A stretch of 64,000 bases of DNA from Georgenia satyanarayanai. GTDB taxonomy: Bacteria; Actinomycetota; Actinomycetes; Actinomycetales; Actinomycetaceae. This document shows positions 34,369 to 42,522 of this stretch, in pieces (the first letter of the stretch is position 1; the number at the start of each line of letters is the position of its first letter). The stretch is from NCBI RefSeq assembly GCF_009193135.1, contig NZ_VUKC01000007.1, forward strand, positions 1-64,000. Reading direction: 5' to 3'. A program made the translations under genes and the position numbers. The notes under the pieces are model-generated. The model saw only the letters and a program-made list of their open reading frames with translations, had not been told where the DNA came from and ran no database searches.

Positions 34369-36131
34369 GGTTGTTCCCCTGCGTTGTAGATGCCACGCCA
34401 TGCCTGTAGTGCGGCGCTGACGTCGGGGACTGTGCTGGGGTGTCTCCACGATGTCAGCGAAGGGTCGTGTGCGTTAGGGAAAGGATCTGGGGCGTCGATG
34501 AGGGTGCGTGCCGGCAGCGCGACGGCCTCGCCTGTGATGATCGCTTCGCCGGTGCGCAGGGAGGGCAGCACGGCGGCCAGTCCAGTGACGCTGTCCGGAA
34601 GTGCTGCGCGGATCTTGGCCTGGTCTGCTGCATTGCTGAGCCGGAGCGCGACCAGGGTGCCGGACTGCGCCAGGGCGGTGTCGGGAAGTTCGGAGGGGCG
34701 TTGGGTGACCAACATGAGCCCGACACCGTACTTTCGGCCCTCACGGGCGATGCGGTTGGCTGCTATGCGTGCCATCGCGGCGGCTGCGTCGCCGAGGTAG
34801 CGGTGCGCCTCCTCCAGCACGATCAGCACCGGTCGCGGACGGCCGATGCCCACGCCGTCGGGCGGGGTGCGGACGGCGGCTTCGAAGATCAGGTTGAGGA
34901 TGACTCCGATCGCCACATCGCTGGCCCGTTCGGGCACGCCACTGAAGTCGAGAATGGAAACCGGCTGGTCGCGGCCCAGCCAGTTGGCCAGCTCTTCAAC
35001 GAGCGGATCGGACCCATGCGGGTCGCCTTGGGGCTGCTGCAGGAAGGCCAGCCGGGGATCTAGCAGACCAAGACGCAGAAGTTCTGGGACGGTGGCGTGG
35101 TGGCCGTGGAAGGGGCCCTTGTGGGGCGCCGCACCCCCTTGTCCGTAGGGCGCGAATCGGGTCGGGGTGAGGGTGGCCGGGTCGCCCTGCTGTTCGATCT
35201 CCGCGGTGGCTGGGTCCTTGACGCTGCCTCGAGTCTCGTTGTTCTCAGCGTCGAGCTGGTGCCAGACCGCCTTGAGGTTGAACGGAATCGGAGTGTCCGC
35301 AGTGACAGCGGATGGGTCGAGACTGAGCCAGCTCGCTGTGGCGGCGAAGGCTCGGCGTTGTTCGGTGACGAGTTCGGAAAAGCGGCTCTGGGTCGTTGGG
35401 CCACCGGTAGTGCCGGCGATGGCGGACATGATGTCGGCGGCGGGGAGCGCCCAGAAGGGAACACGGATGCCTTGATTCCCGCTTCCGAGGACTGATCTGA
35501 CCGAGGCATGGTCACCGAGTGCGGCGGGGTATTCGCCGTGGGGGTCGATGACGACGATGTTGGCCGCATCCCATCCGCCGCGGGTGAAACGTTGGAGCAT
35601 GGAGGCCACGCAGCTGGTTTTTCCAGCTCCCGTGGACCCGACCACGGCCGCGTGCCGAGTGACGAACGGGCTGGCCGTGACACACACCGGCACTTCCTCC
35701 GCGGCAGCCAGTCGGCCCAGCCTGATTGACCCATCGTCAGGGGCCGGGAACACCGCCCGGAGGTCGTCGGGGGTGGAGAAATGCACTGGATCGTCTAGGC
35801 CGGGGTAGGTGCCTACACCGCGGCGGAAGCCGCTGGTACCGCGGTCGATTTCGCCCAGGAGCTCGACTTGCAGCCAGCGTTCGCCGACCTGGACTCCCTC
35901 CGCGGACGGGCTGGTGCCGCTGAGCTCTGCGATTCCGAGCAAGCTAACTTGTCCGACCAGGTCGACTAGACCCTGGGGGATGCGGACAATCGAGCCGATC
36001 TGGCCTACCCGTTGCAACTTGCCGCGATAGATCGGAGCGACGCCGGCGAGGTCCGGGTCGAGTGCCACGGTGACCTGCGCGCCGAGGACGTGCCGGACCC
36101 GCCCTATGCACGTAGGTTCGCGTTCAGGCAT
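34365..36131 (-). CDS. herA: HerA-like ATPase of SIR2-HerA defence system
   Basis: A 588-residue HerA/FtsK-superfamily ATPase, expected to form a hexameric ring. An N-terminal HAS-barrel (about 5-100) is followed by the ATPase core with Walker A GSTGAGKT at 165-172, DPHGEYP at 196-202, Walker B LIVLEEAHRYL at 436-446 and the sensor strand LMLVTQRPSELP. In known two-gene systems, SIR2 and HerA form a complex that depletes NAD+ or degrades nucleic acid on phage infection. The start overlaps the SIR2 stop by 8 nt; the stop overlaps the KTSC gene by 4 nt, giving a tight operon. Confidence 0.9.
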   Translation of the reverse strand: MPEREPTCIGRVRHVLGAQVTVALDPDLAGVAPIYRGKLQRVGQIGSIVRIPQGLVDLVGQVSLLGIAELSGTSPSAEGVQVGERWLQVELLGEIDRGTSGFRRGVGTYPGLDDPVHFSTPDDLRAVFPAPDDGSIRLGRLAAAEEVPVCVTASPFVTRHAAVVGSTGAGKTSCVASMLQRFTRGGWDAANIVVIDPHGEYPAALGDHASVRSVLGSGNQGIRVPFWALPAADIMSAIAGTTGGPTTQSRFSELVTEQRRAFAATASWLSLDPSAVTADTPIPFNLKAVWHQLDAENNETRGSVKDPATAEIEQQGDPATLTPTRFAPYGQGGAAPHKGPFHGHHATVPELLRLGLLDPRLAFLQQPQGDPHGSDPLVEELANWLGRDQPVSILDFSGVPERASDVAIGVILNLIFEAAVRTPPDGVGIGRPRPVLIVLEEAHRYLGDAAAAMARIAANRIAREGRKYGVGLMLVTQRPSELPDTALAQSGTLVALRLSNAADQAKIRAALPDSVTGLAAVLPSLRTGEAIITGEAVALPARTLIDAPDPFPNAHDPSLTSWRHPSTVPDVSAALQAWRGIYNAGEQP

Positions 36132-37296
36132 CCGGGGTTATCGCTTTCGCTAGAAGCTCGTTGAGCCGGGCTTCGAGTTCGGCCTGAGGTGGTGAGCTGC
36201 GAGCTAGGAACCGGGTGAGGTGGGTGAAGTCGCCCAGCAGAAACGTCTCCTTTGCCCAAACGTCGTCCGGAGCGCCATCCGGCGGATCCCAGTCTGCGCG
36301 GATTCCTCCGAGGATGGCTTCGGCCGGACTCGCGACCTGCACGTTCGGCGCCGTTGTGGCTAGCGCAGCCAGGTCGTCAGGAATCGTGGAGTAGCAGAAG
36401 GCGATAAACTCCGAGCGGGGCCGCCGGCGGGCAGCTTCGAATATCATCTCGTTAAGGTGTTGATCACCGAAGGCGTATCCGGTGATCAACGTCAGGGTCT
36501 CGGGCTGTTCGAGCGCCTTGCGTAGCCGGTCCTGCAGCACCACGAACGGTACTCGCCGGGACTCGTCGTACTTCGCATCCGAGGGGTAGATCGCTGCCAC
36601 TTGGTCCTCGGGGACAGCTGTGCCCAGCCGGACCACCGACGGGCGGGGAGTGATGTTCCAGGCCCAGTTCACTGATCCGTGCAGCTTCCACACCCGTACC
36701 AGGAACGCTGGCAGCCAGTGGCGCTCCTCCCCGGCGGTCGCCTCGACGAGGTCGCTGCGGAACCGGGCCTGCATCGTGCCGGCGAAGCCGTCGAAGTAGG
36801 GCACTCCGAGCCCTTCGAGGCCGGTCTCGACCAGCAGGTCGTAGTTGACTGTGAATACCTCCAGTGGATGGTGATAGTCGGCGCGTGCGGCCCACGACGC
36901 CAGCCGGAGCATCGGATCCATCTTGCTCGGGTTTATGGTGAGCTTGGAGACGATGTGCCTGCAGATCTCGACATCGAGGTCCCTCGCCTGGTGGCTGGTC
37001 AAGCCGTCCACCTGGTCTGTGGTGTCCATCAGCAGAGCCGCAATGCGTCGAAGTCGACTCAACACCTGCTCGAGATTGCGCCCATCGAGGAGGTATTCGA
37101 ATTTGGCCAAAGACTCGCCGGACAGGCTCGTGCGCAGGTGCTCCTCCAGACCGGCGACATCCGGGAGCCCGCACGCACGCGACGCCCCGGCGCCGACAAA
37201 GACGCAGACGTGGCGCGACCGCGACGCCAGCTTCTCGCTGAGCCCATTGATGAAGGGCAGCACCCCATGCCTAGACACCTGTCGAGGATACGACAA
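36124..37296 (-). CDS. SIR2-family NADase of SIR2-HerA defence system
   Basis: A 390-residue SIR2-domain protein. The nucleotide-binding loop is VFVGAGASRACGLPD (GAGAS at 35-39), N151 lies in TVNYDLLVE and the catalytic His206 in WKLHGSVNW; GYAFGDQHLNEMI follows as the late SIR2 motif. The zinc-ribbon of true deacylases is absent, as in defence SIR2 NADases. The C-terminal 100 residues are helical. It is the first gene of a three-gene operon with herA and a KTSC gene. Start is uncertain: TTG at 37296 has no good ribosome site and GTG at 37278 is an alternative; both precede the domain. Confidence 0.9.
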   Translation of the reverse strand: MSYPRQVSRHGVLPFINGLSEKLASRSRHVCVFVGAGASRACGLPDVAGLEEHLRTSLSGESLAKFEYLLDGRNLEQVLSRLRRIAALLMDTTDQVDGLTSHQARDLDVEICRHIVSKLTINPSKMDPMLRLASWAARADYHHPLEVFTVNYDLLVETGLEGLGVPYFDGFAGTMQARFRSDLVEATAGEERHWLPAFLVRVWKLHGSVNWAWNITPRPSVVRLGTAVPEDQVAAIYPSDAKYDESRRVPFVVLQDRLRKALEQPETLTLITGYAFGDQHLNEMIFEAARRRPRSEFIAFCYSTIPDDLAALATTAPNVQVASPAEAILGGIRADWDPPDGAPDDVWAKETFLLGDFTHLTRFLARSSPPQAELEARLNELLAKAITPDA

Positions 37297-37787
37297 CGCT
37301 GCGCCTTTGTACCTCGATTCATGGGAGTTTGCGAAGAGTCCCGCGCACTTCGATCCGCATCGTTGTCGCGCTGCTCAGTTCCGTCCCGAAGGCTTGGGTA
37401 GGAGCGAACTCGTTGAGCCGCAGCGCCTGACTTCGCGTGGTGTTCGTCGCCGAACTGGGCTTTGCTCGCTTCGACGAGGTGATCGGCGGACTCGATCCTC
37501 AAATCGGGGGCCGGACGGCGGTGTCGACCTGCGAACCGGTCGTCAAACCGGGCTCCCTCCCGTAAAGGGGTGGTCTTGCGGCGATACCCCCGCCGATCGG
37601 CAAACCTGTCTGTCACGCCGTTCGACCCGTCGCCGCCGCTTCGAGGCTTGACAACGGTTCGGCAATAAACCCCGACTCCGTGGGGCAGGAGCTACGTAGG
37701 CGTCGCTGGCGCGCAATTCGATTCATTACGGCGAGGGGGGCCGTGACGCCCTCTGGTGCGCGTCTTACCGAGGGGCAGGCTGGGTTG
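37297..37787. other. Intergenic region, nothing certain
   Basis: About 490 bp between the divergent SIR2 operon and the DUF3024 gene. ORFs on both strands look accidental. It should contain the SIR2 operon promoter; a TTGACA hexamer at 37648-37653 was noted, but no -10 box at proper distance. Confidence 0.4.
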
Positions 37788-38119
37788 GTGGCTCTGCCCG
37801 AGACAGATCTCCACCGCATCCGACTCTGGGGCGGGTGCGTGTGCCCGAGCACTTGTGGGATCAGGTCCAGGTCGAGGCCGACGTCTCTGACCGCCACGTC
37901 GACATCGTCGAGGTGCGCCCAGCGTGGGACGGCGTCGGCGAGCGCACGAGATTCCCTATCTCACGGCTGCGCTACACGAAGTCGACCGGCATGTTGGCGA
38001 TCTACTGGCGTGACCGCAACCTCAAGTTCCACGAGTACAAGCGCACGAGACCTGCCAAGAGCGTGAAGGCGCTGCTGGACTACATCGACAGCGGTGCGGA
38101 ACCGATCTTCTCGGGGTAA
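37788..38119 (+). pseudogene. DUF3024 gene, apparent frameshift
   Basis: The downstream frame from 37835 encodes RVPEHLWDQVQVEADVSDRH, then RTRFPISRLRYTKSTGMLAI, YWRDRNLKFHEYK and LLDYIDSGAEPIF, a clear DUF3024 C-terminal majority. The expected N-terminus (VALPETDLHRIRLWGG) is present just upstream from a GTG at 37788 with AGGGGCAGG before it, but in another frame. One base seems missing near 37830, where the family usually continues directly into RVPEHLW. Either the gene is broken or a 94-residue product starts at GTG 37835. DUF3024 proteins have no proven function. Confidence 0.6.
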
Positions 38120-38142
38120 CAAGGCGCCAGCGTTGACTATCG

Positions 38143-38170
38143 ATATAATGGAGGGTAATCTCAGTTATAT
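38143..38170 (+). promoter_or_regulatory. AT-rich inverted repeat at MNT gene start
   Basis: ATATAA at 38143-38148 and TTATAT at 38165-38170 form an inverted repeat, with an exact TATAAT at 38144-38149 that could be a -10 box and GGAGGG at 38150-38155 between the arms. The right arm overlaps the proposed ATG at 38169. In a toxin-antitoxin pair this fits an autoregulatory operator. No matching -35 box is seen at 17 bp. Confidence 0.4.
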
Positions 38171-38753
38171 GAGAACAGAGTCGCCGCTCCTCGCTCCGAT
38201 CTTCCGGTCGGACGGTCAGGCGCGCTTGCTCTCGACTCTGTTGCTCACCGGCGACGAGCTGAGCATCACCGATCTGGCCACACAGGCCAACCTCGCCTAC
38301 CCGACCGCGCACCGCGAGGTCGCCCGATTGCTGGACGCCGGCATCCTGAGCGAGCGACAGGTGGGTCGCGCAAGGCTGATCCGCGCCAACCGCGAGAGCC
38401 CGCTGGTGCGCCCCTTGCGCGAGATCCTCATGGTCGCGACCGGCCCGGTCGTGATCCTGGCCGAGGAGTTCGCCCATATTGAGCGGATCGAGTCGGCGTT
38501 CTTGTACGGGTCCTTCGCAGCGCGGATGCTCGGGGATGCCGGTCCGGCACCGCACGACATCGACGTCATGGTGCTCGGTGAGCCCGACATCGATGCCGTC
38601 TACGAGGCATGCGCCCGGGCGGAGGCCGCCGTGCGCCGACCCGTGAACCCGACGATCCTCACCCCAGAGGAGTTCGGTGAGCGCTCCTCGTTCCTGGACA
38701 ACGTGCGCAGCGGCCCGGCGGTACCCGTGATACGCGAGCTGCCATGGCGCTGA
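38169..38753 (+). CDS. Helix-turn-helix / MNT nucleotidyltransferase, putative antitoxin
   Basis: A 194-residue protein. Residues 10-75 form an ArsR-like winged helix (RLLSTLLLTGDELSITDLAT, QANLAYPTAHREVARLLDAG). Residues 95-190 form a minimal nucleotidyltransferase with G114-S115 in YGSFAARM and the metal-binding D130-x-D132 in HDIDVMVLG. MNT proteins of this kind pair with HEPN toxins and silence them, in some cases by AMP transfer to the toxin. The ATG at 38169 is chosen because the domain begins there; ATG 38148 is in frame but overlaps the TATAAT. The next gene overlaps it by 10 nt, consistent with an antitoxin-toxin operon. Confidence 0.8.
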   Translation: MRTESPLLAPIFRSDGQARLLSTLLLTGDELSITDLATQANLAYPTAHREVARLLDAGILSERQVGRARLIRANRESPLVRPLREILMVATGPVVILAEEFAHIERIESAFLYGSFAARMLGDAGPAPHDIDVMVLGEPDIDAVYEACARAEAAVRRPVNPTILTPEEFGERSSFLDNVRSGPAVPVIRELPWR

Positions 38754-39199
38754 CCCCACTCACCCGCGTCCAGCAGGCGACGATCCTCGCCTTGGTCGAG
38801 GCGCGACGCCTCGACGTCGTGCCCGCCGACCTCGCACGTGCCACCTCATTCCTGCGTCAGGCCGAGGAGCGCCTGACCCAGCTGCCGCTGCTCACCAGCG
38901 TCGTCGTCAGGTACGGCATCGCCTACGACGCCTGTCACGATGTTGGCGAGGCGCTGCTGGCGGCGTACGGCTTTCGAACGACCAACGGGCCCGGCCAGCA
39001 CGAGGCGCTCGGCCGCTACCTCCGCGCGATCTTCGACAAGCCGCCCGCCGAGAGGGCGGCGCGGGAGTTCGACCGCCTACGGCGCGCTCGGAACCAGGAC
39101 CGCTACGAGGCCAAGCCGGTGGGTGCCGCGGCGACCGAGAAGGCTGAGCAGGTCGCTCGGATGCTGTTCGAGGCGGCGGTCGTTCGGGTCGCGCCGTGA
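38744..39199 (+). CDS. HEPN-domain protein, putative toxin partner of MNT
   Basis: A 151-residue all-helical protein with no signal peptide. The late helix contains RRARNQDRYEAKPV, with R116-N117-x-x-x-Y121. This is the HEPN signature position, but with Tyr where many HEPN ribonucleases have His. Tyr-containing variants exist among HepT-like proteins paired with MNT genes. It follows the MNT gene with a 10-nt overlap. The likely role is the toxin of the pair, cutting RNA or being the target of nucleotide transfer. It is the last gene before the right island end. Confidence 0.72.
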   Translation: MALTPLTRVQQATILALVEARRLDVVPADLARATSFLRQAEERLTQLPLLTSVVVRYGIAYDACHDVGEALLAAYGFRTTNGPGQHEALGRYLRAIFDKPPAERAAREFDRLRRARNQDRYEAKPVGAAATEKAEQVARMLFEAAVVRVAP

Positions 39200-39207
39200 G
39201 TCCAGCG

Positions 39208-39228
39208 GTCCGCAAACAGTCCGCAAGA
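39208..39228 (+). repeat. Paired AGTCCGCA repeats, right end
   Basis: Two copies spaced 11 bp, 20 of 21 bases equal to 15571-15591, and in the same orientation. They lie 126 bp inside the right attachment repeat. They are candidate integrase arm sites. Confidence 0.55.
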
Positions 39229-39353
39229 AGTCCGGCGGGGGCCGATGGTGACCATCCAGCCCCAACGGTCCGAGAGGCGTGTTTATGCAGGTCAGCCCGG
39301 ATTTTCCGGGGTCAGCCGACGATGTCCGTGACCACCCGAAAACGGCCGCTTTC

Positions 39354-39390
39354 GTTCCGCTTCAACGTGTGAATCGGAGCCTTCGCGCAG
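39354..39390 (+). other. Right attachment repeat (attR candidate)
   Basis: 39354-39377 is identical to the ychF 3' end at 15509-15532, including the TGA stop, and similarity continues to 39390. The sequence has no coding context here, showing that it is the distal copy produced by integration. Confidence 0.8.
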
Positions 39391-39424
39391 GGTTCCCAGC
39401 GCTGCCGAGCGCTCATTTTCGCAG

Positions 39425-39475
39425 GAAGGCCGCCGGCCGCAGCTCTCGTCGTGAGAGCTGCGGCCGGCGGCCTTC
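39425..39475. terminator. Perfect 23-bp terminator hairpin
   Basis: 39425-39447 pairs with 39453-39475 without mismatch around the loop GTCGT. It lies 26 bp before the stop codon of the minus-strand amidase gene, so it can terminate that gene, and it lies 47 bp beyond the attR core, where the native ychF terminator would have been before the island inserted. It is symmetric and can act in both directions. Confidence 0.85.
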
Positions 39476-39501
39476 GTCATCGGTGGTGGTTCACCGCCGG
39501 G

Positions 39502-42282
39502 TCATCCGGCGTGCGTCCTTCGGCGTGTGGCGAGTGCGGCACCGCCCGCGAGGAGGAGCGCGACGGCGATGAGGCTCACCGCGATCCCTTCCGGACCTGT
39601 ACTCGGCAGGCTGCCGCCGGGCGCGGTCGGCCCGCCCGTCGCCGGCCCTGCAGTCGGCTCACCCGTTGTCGGCTCCTCCGTGGGCTCCGCAGTTGTCGGC
39701 TCCTCGGTCGGGTTCTCGGTGGGCTCCTCGGTGGGCTGCTCGGTGGGCTCCTCCGTGGGGTTCTCGGTGGGCTCCTCGGTGGGCTCCTCCGTCGGCTCCT
39801 CGGTGGGCACCTCGACGACCGTCAGCGCCGGGGCGGTGTCCGGAGCGACGTGACCGTTCGCCACCTGCTCGAAGGCGTAGGCCATGCCCACCAGCTCCGC
39901 GTCGTCCCACGCGCGGCCCATCAGCTGCACACTGACCGGTGCACCGTTGACGTCCGTCCCGGCGGGCATGGCGACCGTCGGGACACCCGAGCCGCCCGAC
40001 GGGGTGTCACGACGCCCGAAGCTGGAACGGTTCCCACCGCCGTCGTTGAGGCTGATCTCCGACAGCAGCGACGGGTAGACCACGGCGTCGACGCCGTGCT
40101 CGTCCATCCAGGCGGCGATGTTCTCCTTGTACTGGGCGCGGTAGTCACGCCAGGCGGCGACCTCGGCGTCCGACATCCGCTCCATGCCCTCGCAGTACTC
40201 GGGCGCGTACCGCGTGTACGGAAGCTTGTCCTGGGAGCACACGATCTCCGCGGGCGACGTCATCCCGAGCTCGGGGAACGACTCGATGTACCGGGCCCAG
40301 CCCTCCCAGTTGAGGTTCCAGGACCCGCGCTGCGGTGCGACCGGGCCGTCGGGCAGCTCGACGATCTCGGCTCCCGCCGTCTCGATGTGCTGCAGCGCGG
40401 CGACCGACGCGTCGATCGTCGTGGTCGTGCCGTACGGGTCCACCCACACGGAGGGCAGGATCCCGATGCGCTTGCCCTCCAGGGCGTCCTCGTCGAGGAC
40501 GGTGCGCCAGTCCTCGGGGCGGTGAGCGTCGGCCTCGGCCGTCTCCGGGTTCAACGGGTCGGTTCCCGAGGTCACGTTGAGGATGTCCGCCAGGTCGGAG
40601 ACCGAACGGGTCATGGCGCCGGCGTAGTCCTGGAGCCAGACGAGCGGCATGACGCCGCGGTCGGACTGCATGCCGTCCGTGCCGCGGAGCGTGACCAGGC
40701 TCGCTGCGGTGGCAGGGGCGTAGAGGGAGTCACCCGTCTGCGAGCCGAGGGCCGCTGCGGCCATGCTGGTCGCGGTGGCGACGGCCGAGCCTCCCGAGCT
40801 GGCGAGCGCGGACCGCGAGGGGTCGAACGCGTTCCACACGGTCCCGTAGCCGCTGTCGGAGTAGGAGCCGCTGGTCGCGTACTCCTCCATGGTGGCCTTG
40901 CCGATGATGACTGCCCCGGCCTCGCGCAGCCGCGCGACCTGGTAGGCGTCCTCGTCCGGTCGGAACCCGTCGAAGGTCAGGGACCCGTTCGTGGTCGGCA
41001 TGTCCGCGGTGTGGTAGAGGTCCTTGACCGCGATCGGGATACCCAGCATCGCGCCGGTCTCACCGCCGGCCCGACGACGGTCGGCCTCCGCGGCCTGCTC
41101 CAGGGCGTCGCTCGCGACGGTGGTGTAGGCGTTGAACCCGAACTGACCCTCGTCGTAGGCGGCGATGCGGTCCAGGTAGGCCTGGGTGATCTCGACGGAG
41201 GAGGTGCGACCTGCCTCCAGGTCCGCCCGCATCTGCTCGATCGTCGTGTCGACCACGTCGTAGGACGAGGTGGTGACCGCTGCCGGTGCGGCGGGCGCCT
41301 GCGGCTGCTCGACCTTCGTGGCGTCGTCGCCGAGGCAGTGGCCGGGCTCGGCGCCGGCGGCCGCGGGCGTGAGGCCCTCGAAGTTCACGATGGAGCAGAT
41401 CTGCGCGCGCGACAGGCCGTCGAGCTCCGGGTCGGCTGCCAGCTCCGCAGCCACGGCGCTCACGTCGTCGATCTCAGCGCCCAGGGTGTCGGCCGTCACG
41501 GGCTGCCCGACGACGACGAAGCGCAGCAGCGAGGCGGTCTCGCCCGGTGCGAGCGTGAGCGTGGTGACGTAGGCGGGGAAGTTGGCGGCGTGCCCCTCCG
41601 ACCCCATCGGCTGGGTGAAGGTTTCGCGCAGCCAGTTGCCGGTGCGGTCGAACTCCCCGACGACGGTCGCGGTCGGACCGCCGGACGTGCGGTCCCCGTT
41701 GGTGCCGCTGGCGGACGCGGTCCACGAGTCCTCCGGCGTCACCTCCTCGTCACCGCTGGAGGTCGCGACGACGCGGCTCGCGTTGGTGCCTGTGGACCCG
41801 AAGCCGGTCTGCCCGCCGAACGCCGCCTCGACGGTCAGTGTCTGCCCAGTGGTGTTGGTGAAGGTGTCCAGCCAGCGACCGAAGGTGGAACCGGTCTCGA
41901 CGTGGACCGCCCGTGAGACACGCACGCCACTCAGGTCGACCGACCGGGTCGTCTCGAACTGCCCCTCGCTGCGCTCGGTCAGACCGAACCCACGCAGCAG
42001 CTCGCCGTCGAAGCGGTGCTTCTCGGTCGCATCGACGCTCACCCGGATCCCGCCGTAGCCGTTGAGCATGGTCGAGTACGGCGCCTGCACGCCGGTGCCG
42101 CTCTGCGTGGCCCGGATGCTCCCGGTGTCGGCGGCAGGCGGTGCGGCGGTGTGGATGCCCCAGGCCGTGCCCTCGGCGTCGGTGACGTAGGTGAAGGCGC
42201 CCGCCGTGCTCGCCGGGACGATCAGGCCGGCCGCAACCAGCGGTGCAGCGGCGAGCGCGGTGAGTCGTGCTCTGGTTCTCAT
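39502..42282 (-). CDS. Cell-wall-anchored amidase (amidase-signature family)
   Basis: A 926-residue surface protein. A signal peptide (1-29, LTALAAAPLVAAGLIVPAST) is followed by about 300 residues of beta-rich unknown domain. The amidase-signature domain (about 350-790) has the catalytic triad K420 in AVKDLYH, cis-Ser496 in ASSGGSA and nucleophile Ser519 in TGDSLYAPA, spaced as in fatty-acid amide hydrolase. Then comes a Glu-Pro-Thr repeat spacer and an LPSTG sortase motif, hydrophobic helix and RRRTHAG tail. It would be linked to peptidoglycan and hydrolyse an amide outside the cell; the substrate is unknown. The ATG at 42282 with GAGGAGC upstream is chosen; the frame stays open far upstream but only as antisense of the ABC-F gene. 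Confidence 0.9.
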   Translation of the reverse strand: MRTRARLTALAAAPLVAAGLIVPASTAGAFTYVTDAEGTAWGIHTAAPPAADTGSIRATQSGTGVQAPYSTMLNGYGGIRVSVDATEKHRFDGELLRGFGLTERSEGQFETTRSVDLSGVRVSRAVHVETGSTFGRWLDTFTNTTGQTLTVEAAFGGQTGFGSTGTNASRVVATSSGDEEVTPEDSWTASASGTNGDRTSGGPTATVVGEFDRTGNWLRETFTQPMGSEGHAANFPAYVTTLTLAPGETASLLRFVVVGQPVTADTLGAEIDDVSAVAAELAADPELDGLSRAQICSIVNFEGLTPAAAGAEPGHCLGDDATKVEQPQAPAAPAAVTTSSYDVVDTTIEQMRADLEAGRTSSVEITQAYLDRIAAYDEGQFGFNAYTTVASDALEQAAEADRRRAGGETGAMLGIPIAVKDLYHTADMPTTNGSLTFDGFRPDEDAYQVARLREAGAVIIGKATMEEYATSGSYSDSGYGTVWNAFDPSRSALASSGGSAVATATSMAAAALGSQTGDSLYAPATAASLVTLRGTDGMQSDRGVMPLVWLQDYAGAMTRSVSDLADILNVTSGTDPLNPETAEADAHRPEDWRTVLDEDALEGKRIGILPSVWVDPYGTTTTIDASVAALQHIETAGAEIVELPDGPVAPQRGSWNLNWEGWARYIESFPELGMTSPAEIVCSQDKLPYTRYAPEYCEGMERMSDAEVAAWRDYRAQYKENIAAWMDEHGVDAVVYPSLLSEISLNDGGGNRSSFGRRDTPSGGSGVPTVAMPAGTDVNGAPVSVQLMGRAWDDAELVGMAYAFEQVANGHVAPDTAPALTVVEVPTEEPTEEPTEEPTENPTEEPTEQPTEEPTENPTEEPTTAEPTEEPTTGEPTAGPATGGPTAPGGSLPSTGPEGIAVSLIAVALLLAGGAALATRRRTHAG
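39660..39806. repeat. Minisatellite coding for Glu-Pro-Thr spacer
   Basis: About twelve 12-bp units close to GGCTCCTCGGTG, some with TT or GC changes, encode EPTE/NPTE/QPTE repeats in the wall-spanning part of the amidase. Copy number is likely to vary between strains. Confidence 0.8.
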
Positions 42283-42522
42283 GGTGCTCCTCGGTCGACG
42301 TGAGCCGGGGCATGTCGACCGGCCGATCGGCACGGTTCCACGGTGCTGTTTCGACGGAGTTTCGGGCGGTGTCGTCGAGGTTTCATGCGCAGCGAGACGG
42401 CCCGATCCGTTTCCCGACGGGCCGGAGTCGCTGTCGCCGCGGGTGAGGCCGCCGACGACGGCACGGCGCCGGCCGCCCGACGTCCAGCGCACGGGCTCGT
42501 GCCTCGATGGCAAGATCGGCTG

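Larger units (their letters stand above)
15509..39390. mobile_element. Integrated mobilizable genomic island
   Basis: The region is bounded by direct repeats: 24 identical bases at 15509-15532 and 39354-39377, with matching extended to 15545 and 39390 at lower identity. The left copy is the true 3' end of ychF. Inside are a tyrosine integrase, an excisionase, an XRE regulator, a MobF relaxase, a second decayed integrase, and many lower-GC accessory genes of defence type. No coupling protein or type IV secretion genes are seen, so it looks like an integrative mobilizable element. The integrase lies in the middle, not beside an end, and a second integrase relic is present, so the island is probably composite. 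Confidence 0.8.
39200..39501. other. Right junction of island
   Basis: A stretch of about 300 bp between the HEPN toxin and the amidase gene. It holds the right AGTCCGCA pair (39208-39228), a GCAGGTCAG copy, the palindrome CCCGGATTTTCCGGGG (39296-39311, imperfect), the attR repeat (39354-39390) and the 23-bp terminator hairpin (39425-39475). No gene. Confidence 0.7.

Noticed and set aside
38133-38149. TTGACT with TATAAT as a complete promoter
   Set aside because: The two hexamers are only 5 bp apart, too close for sigma-A recognition. Only the TATAAT is kept as a possible -10.
39660-39806. CRISPR-like repeat
   Set aside because: It is a 12-bp in-frame coding repeat for the Glu-Pro-Thr stalk.
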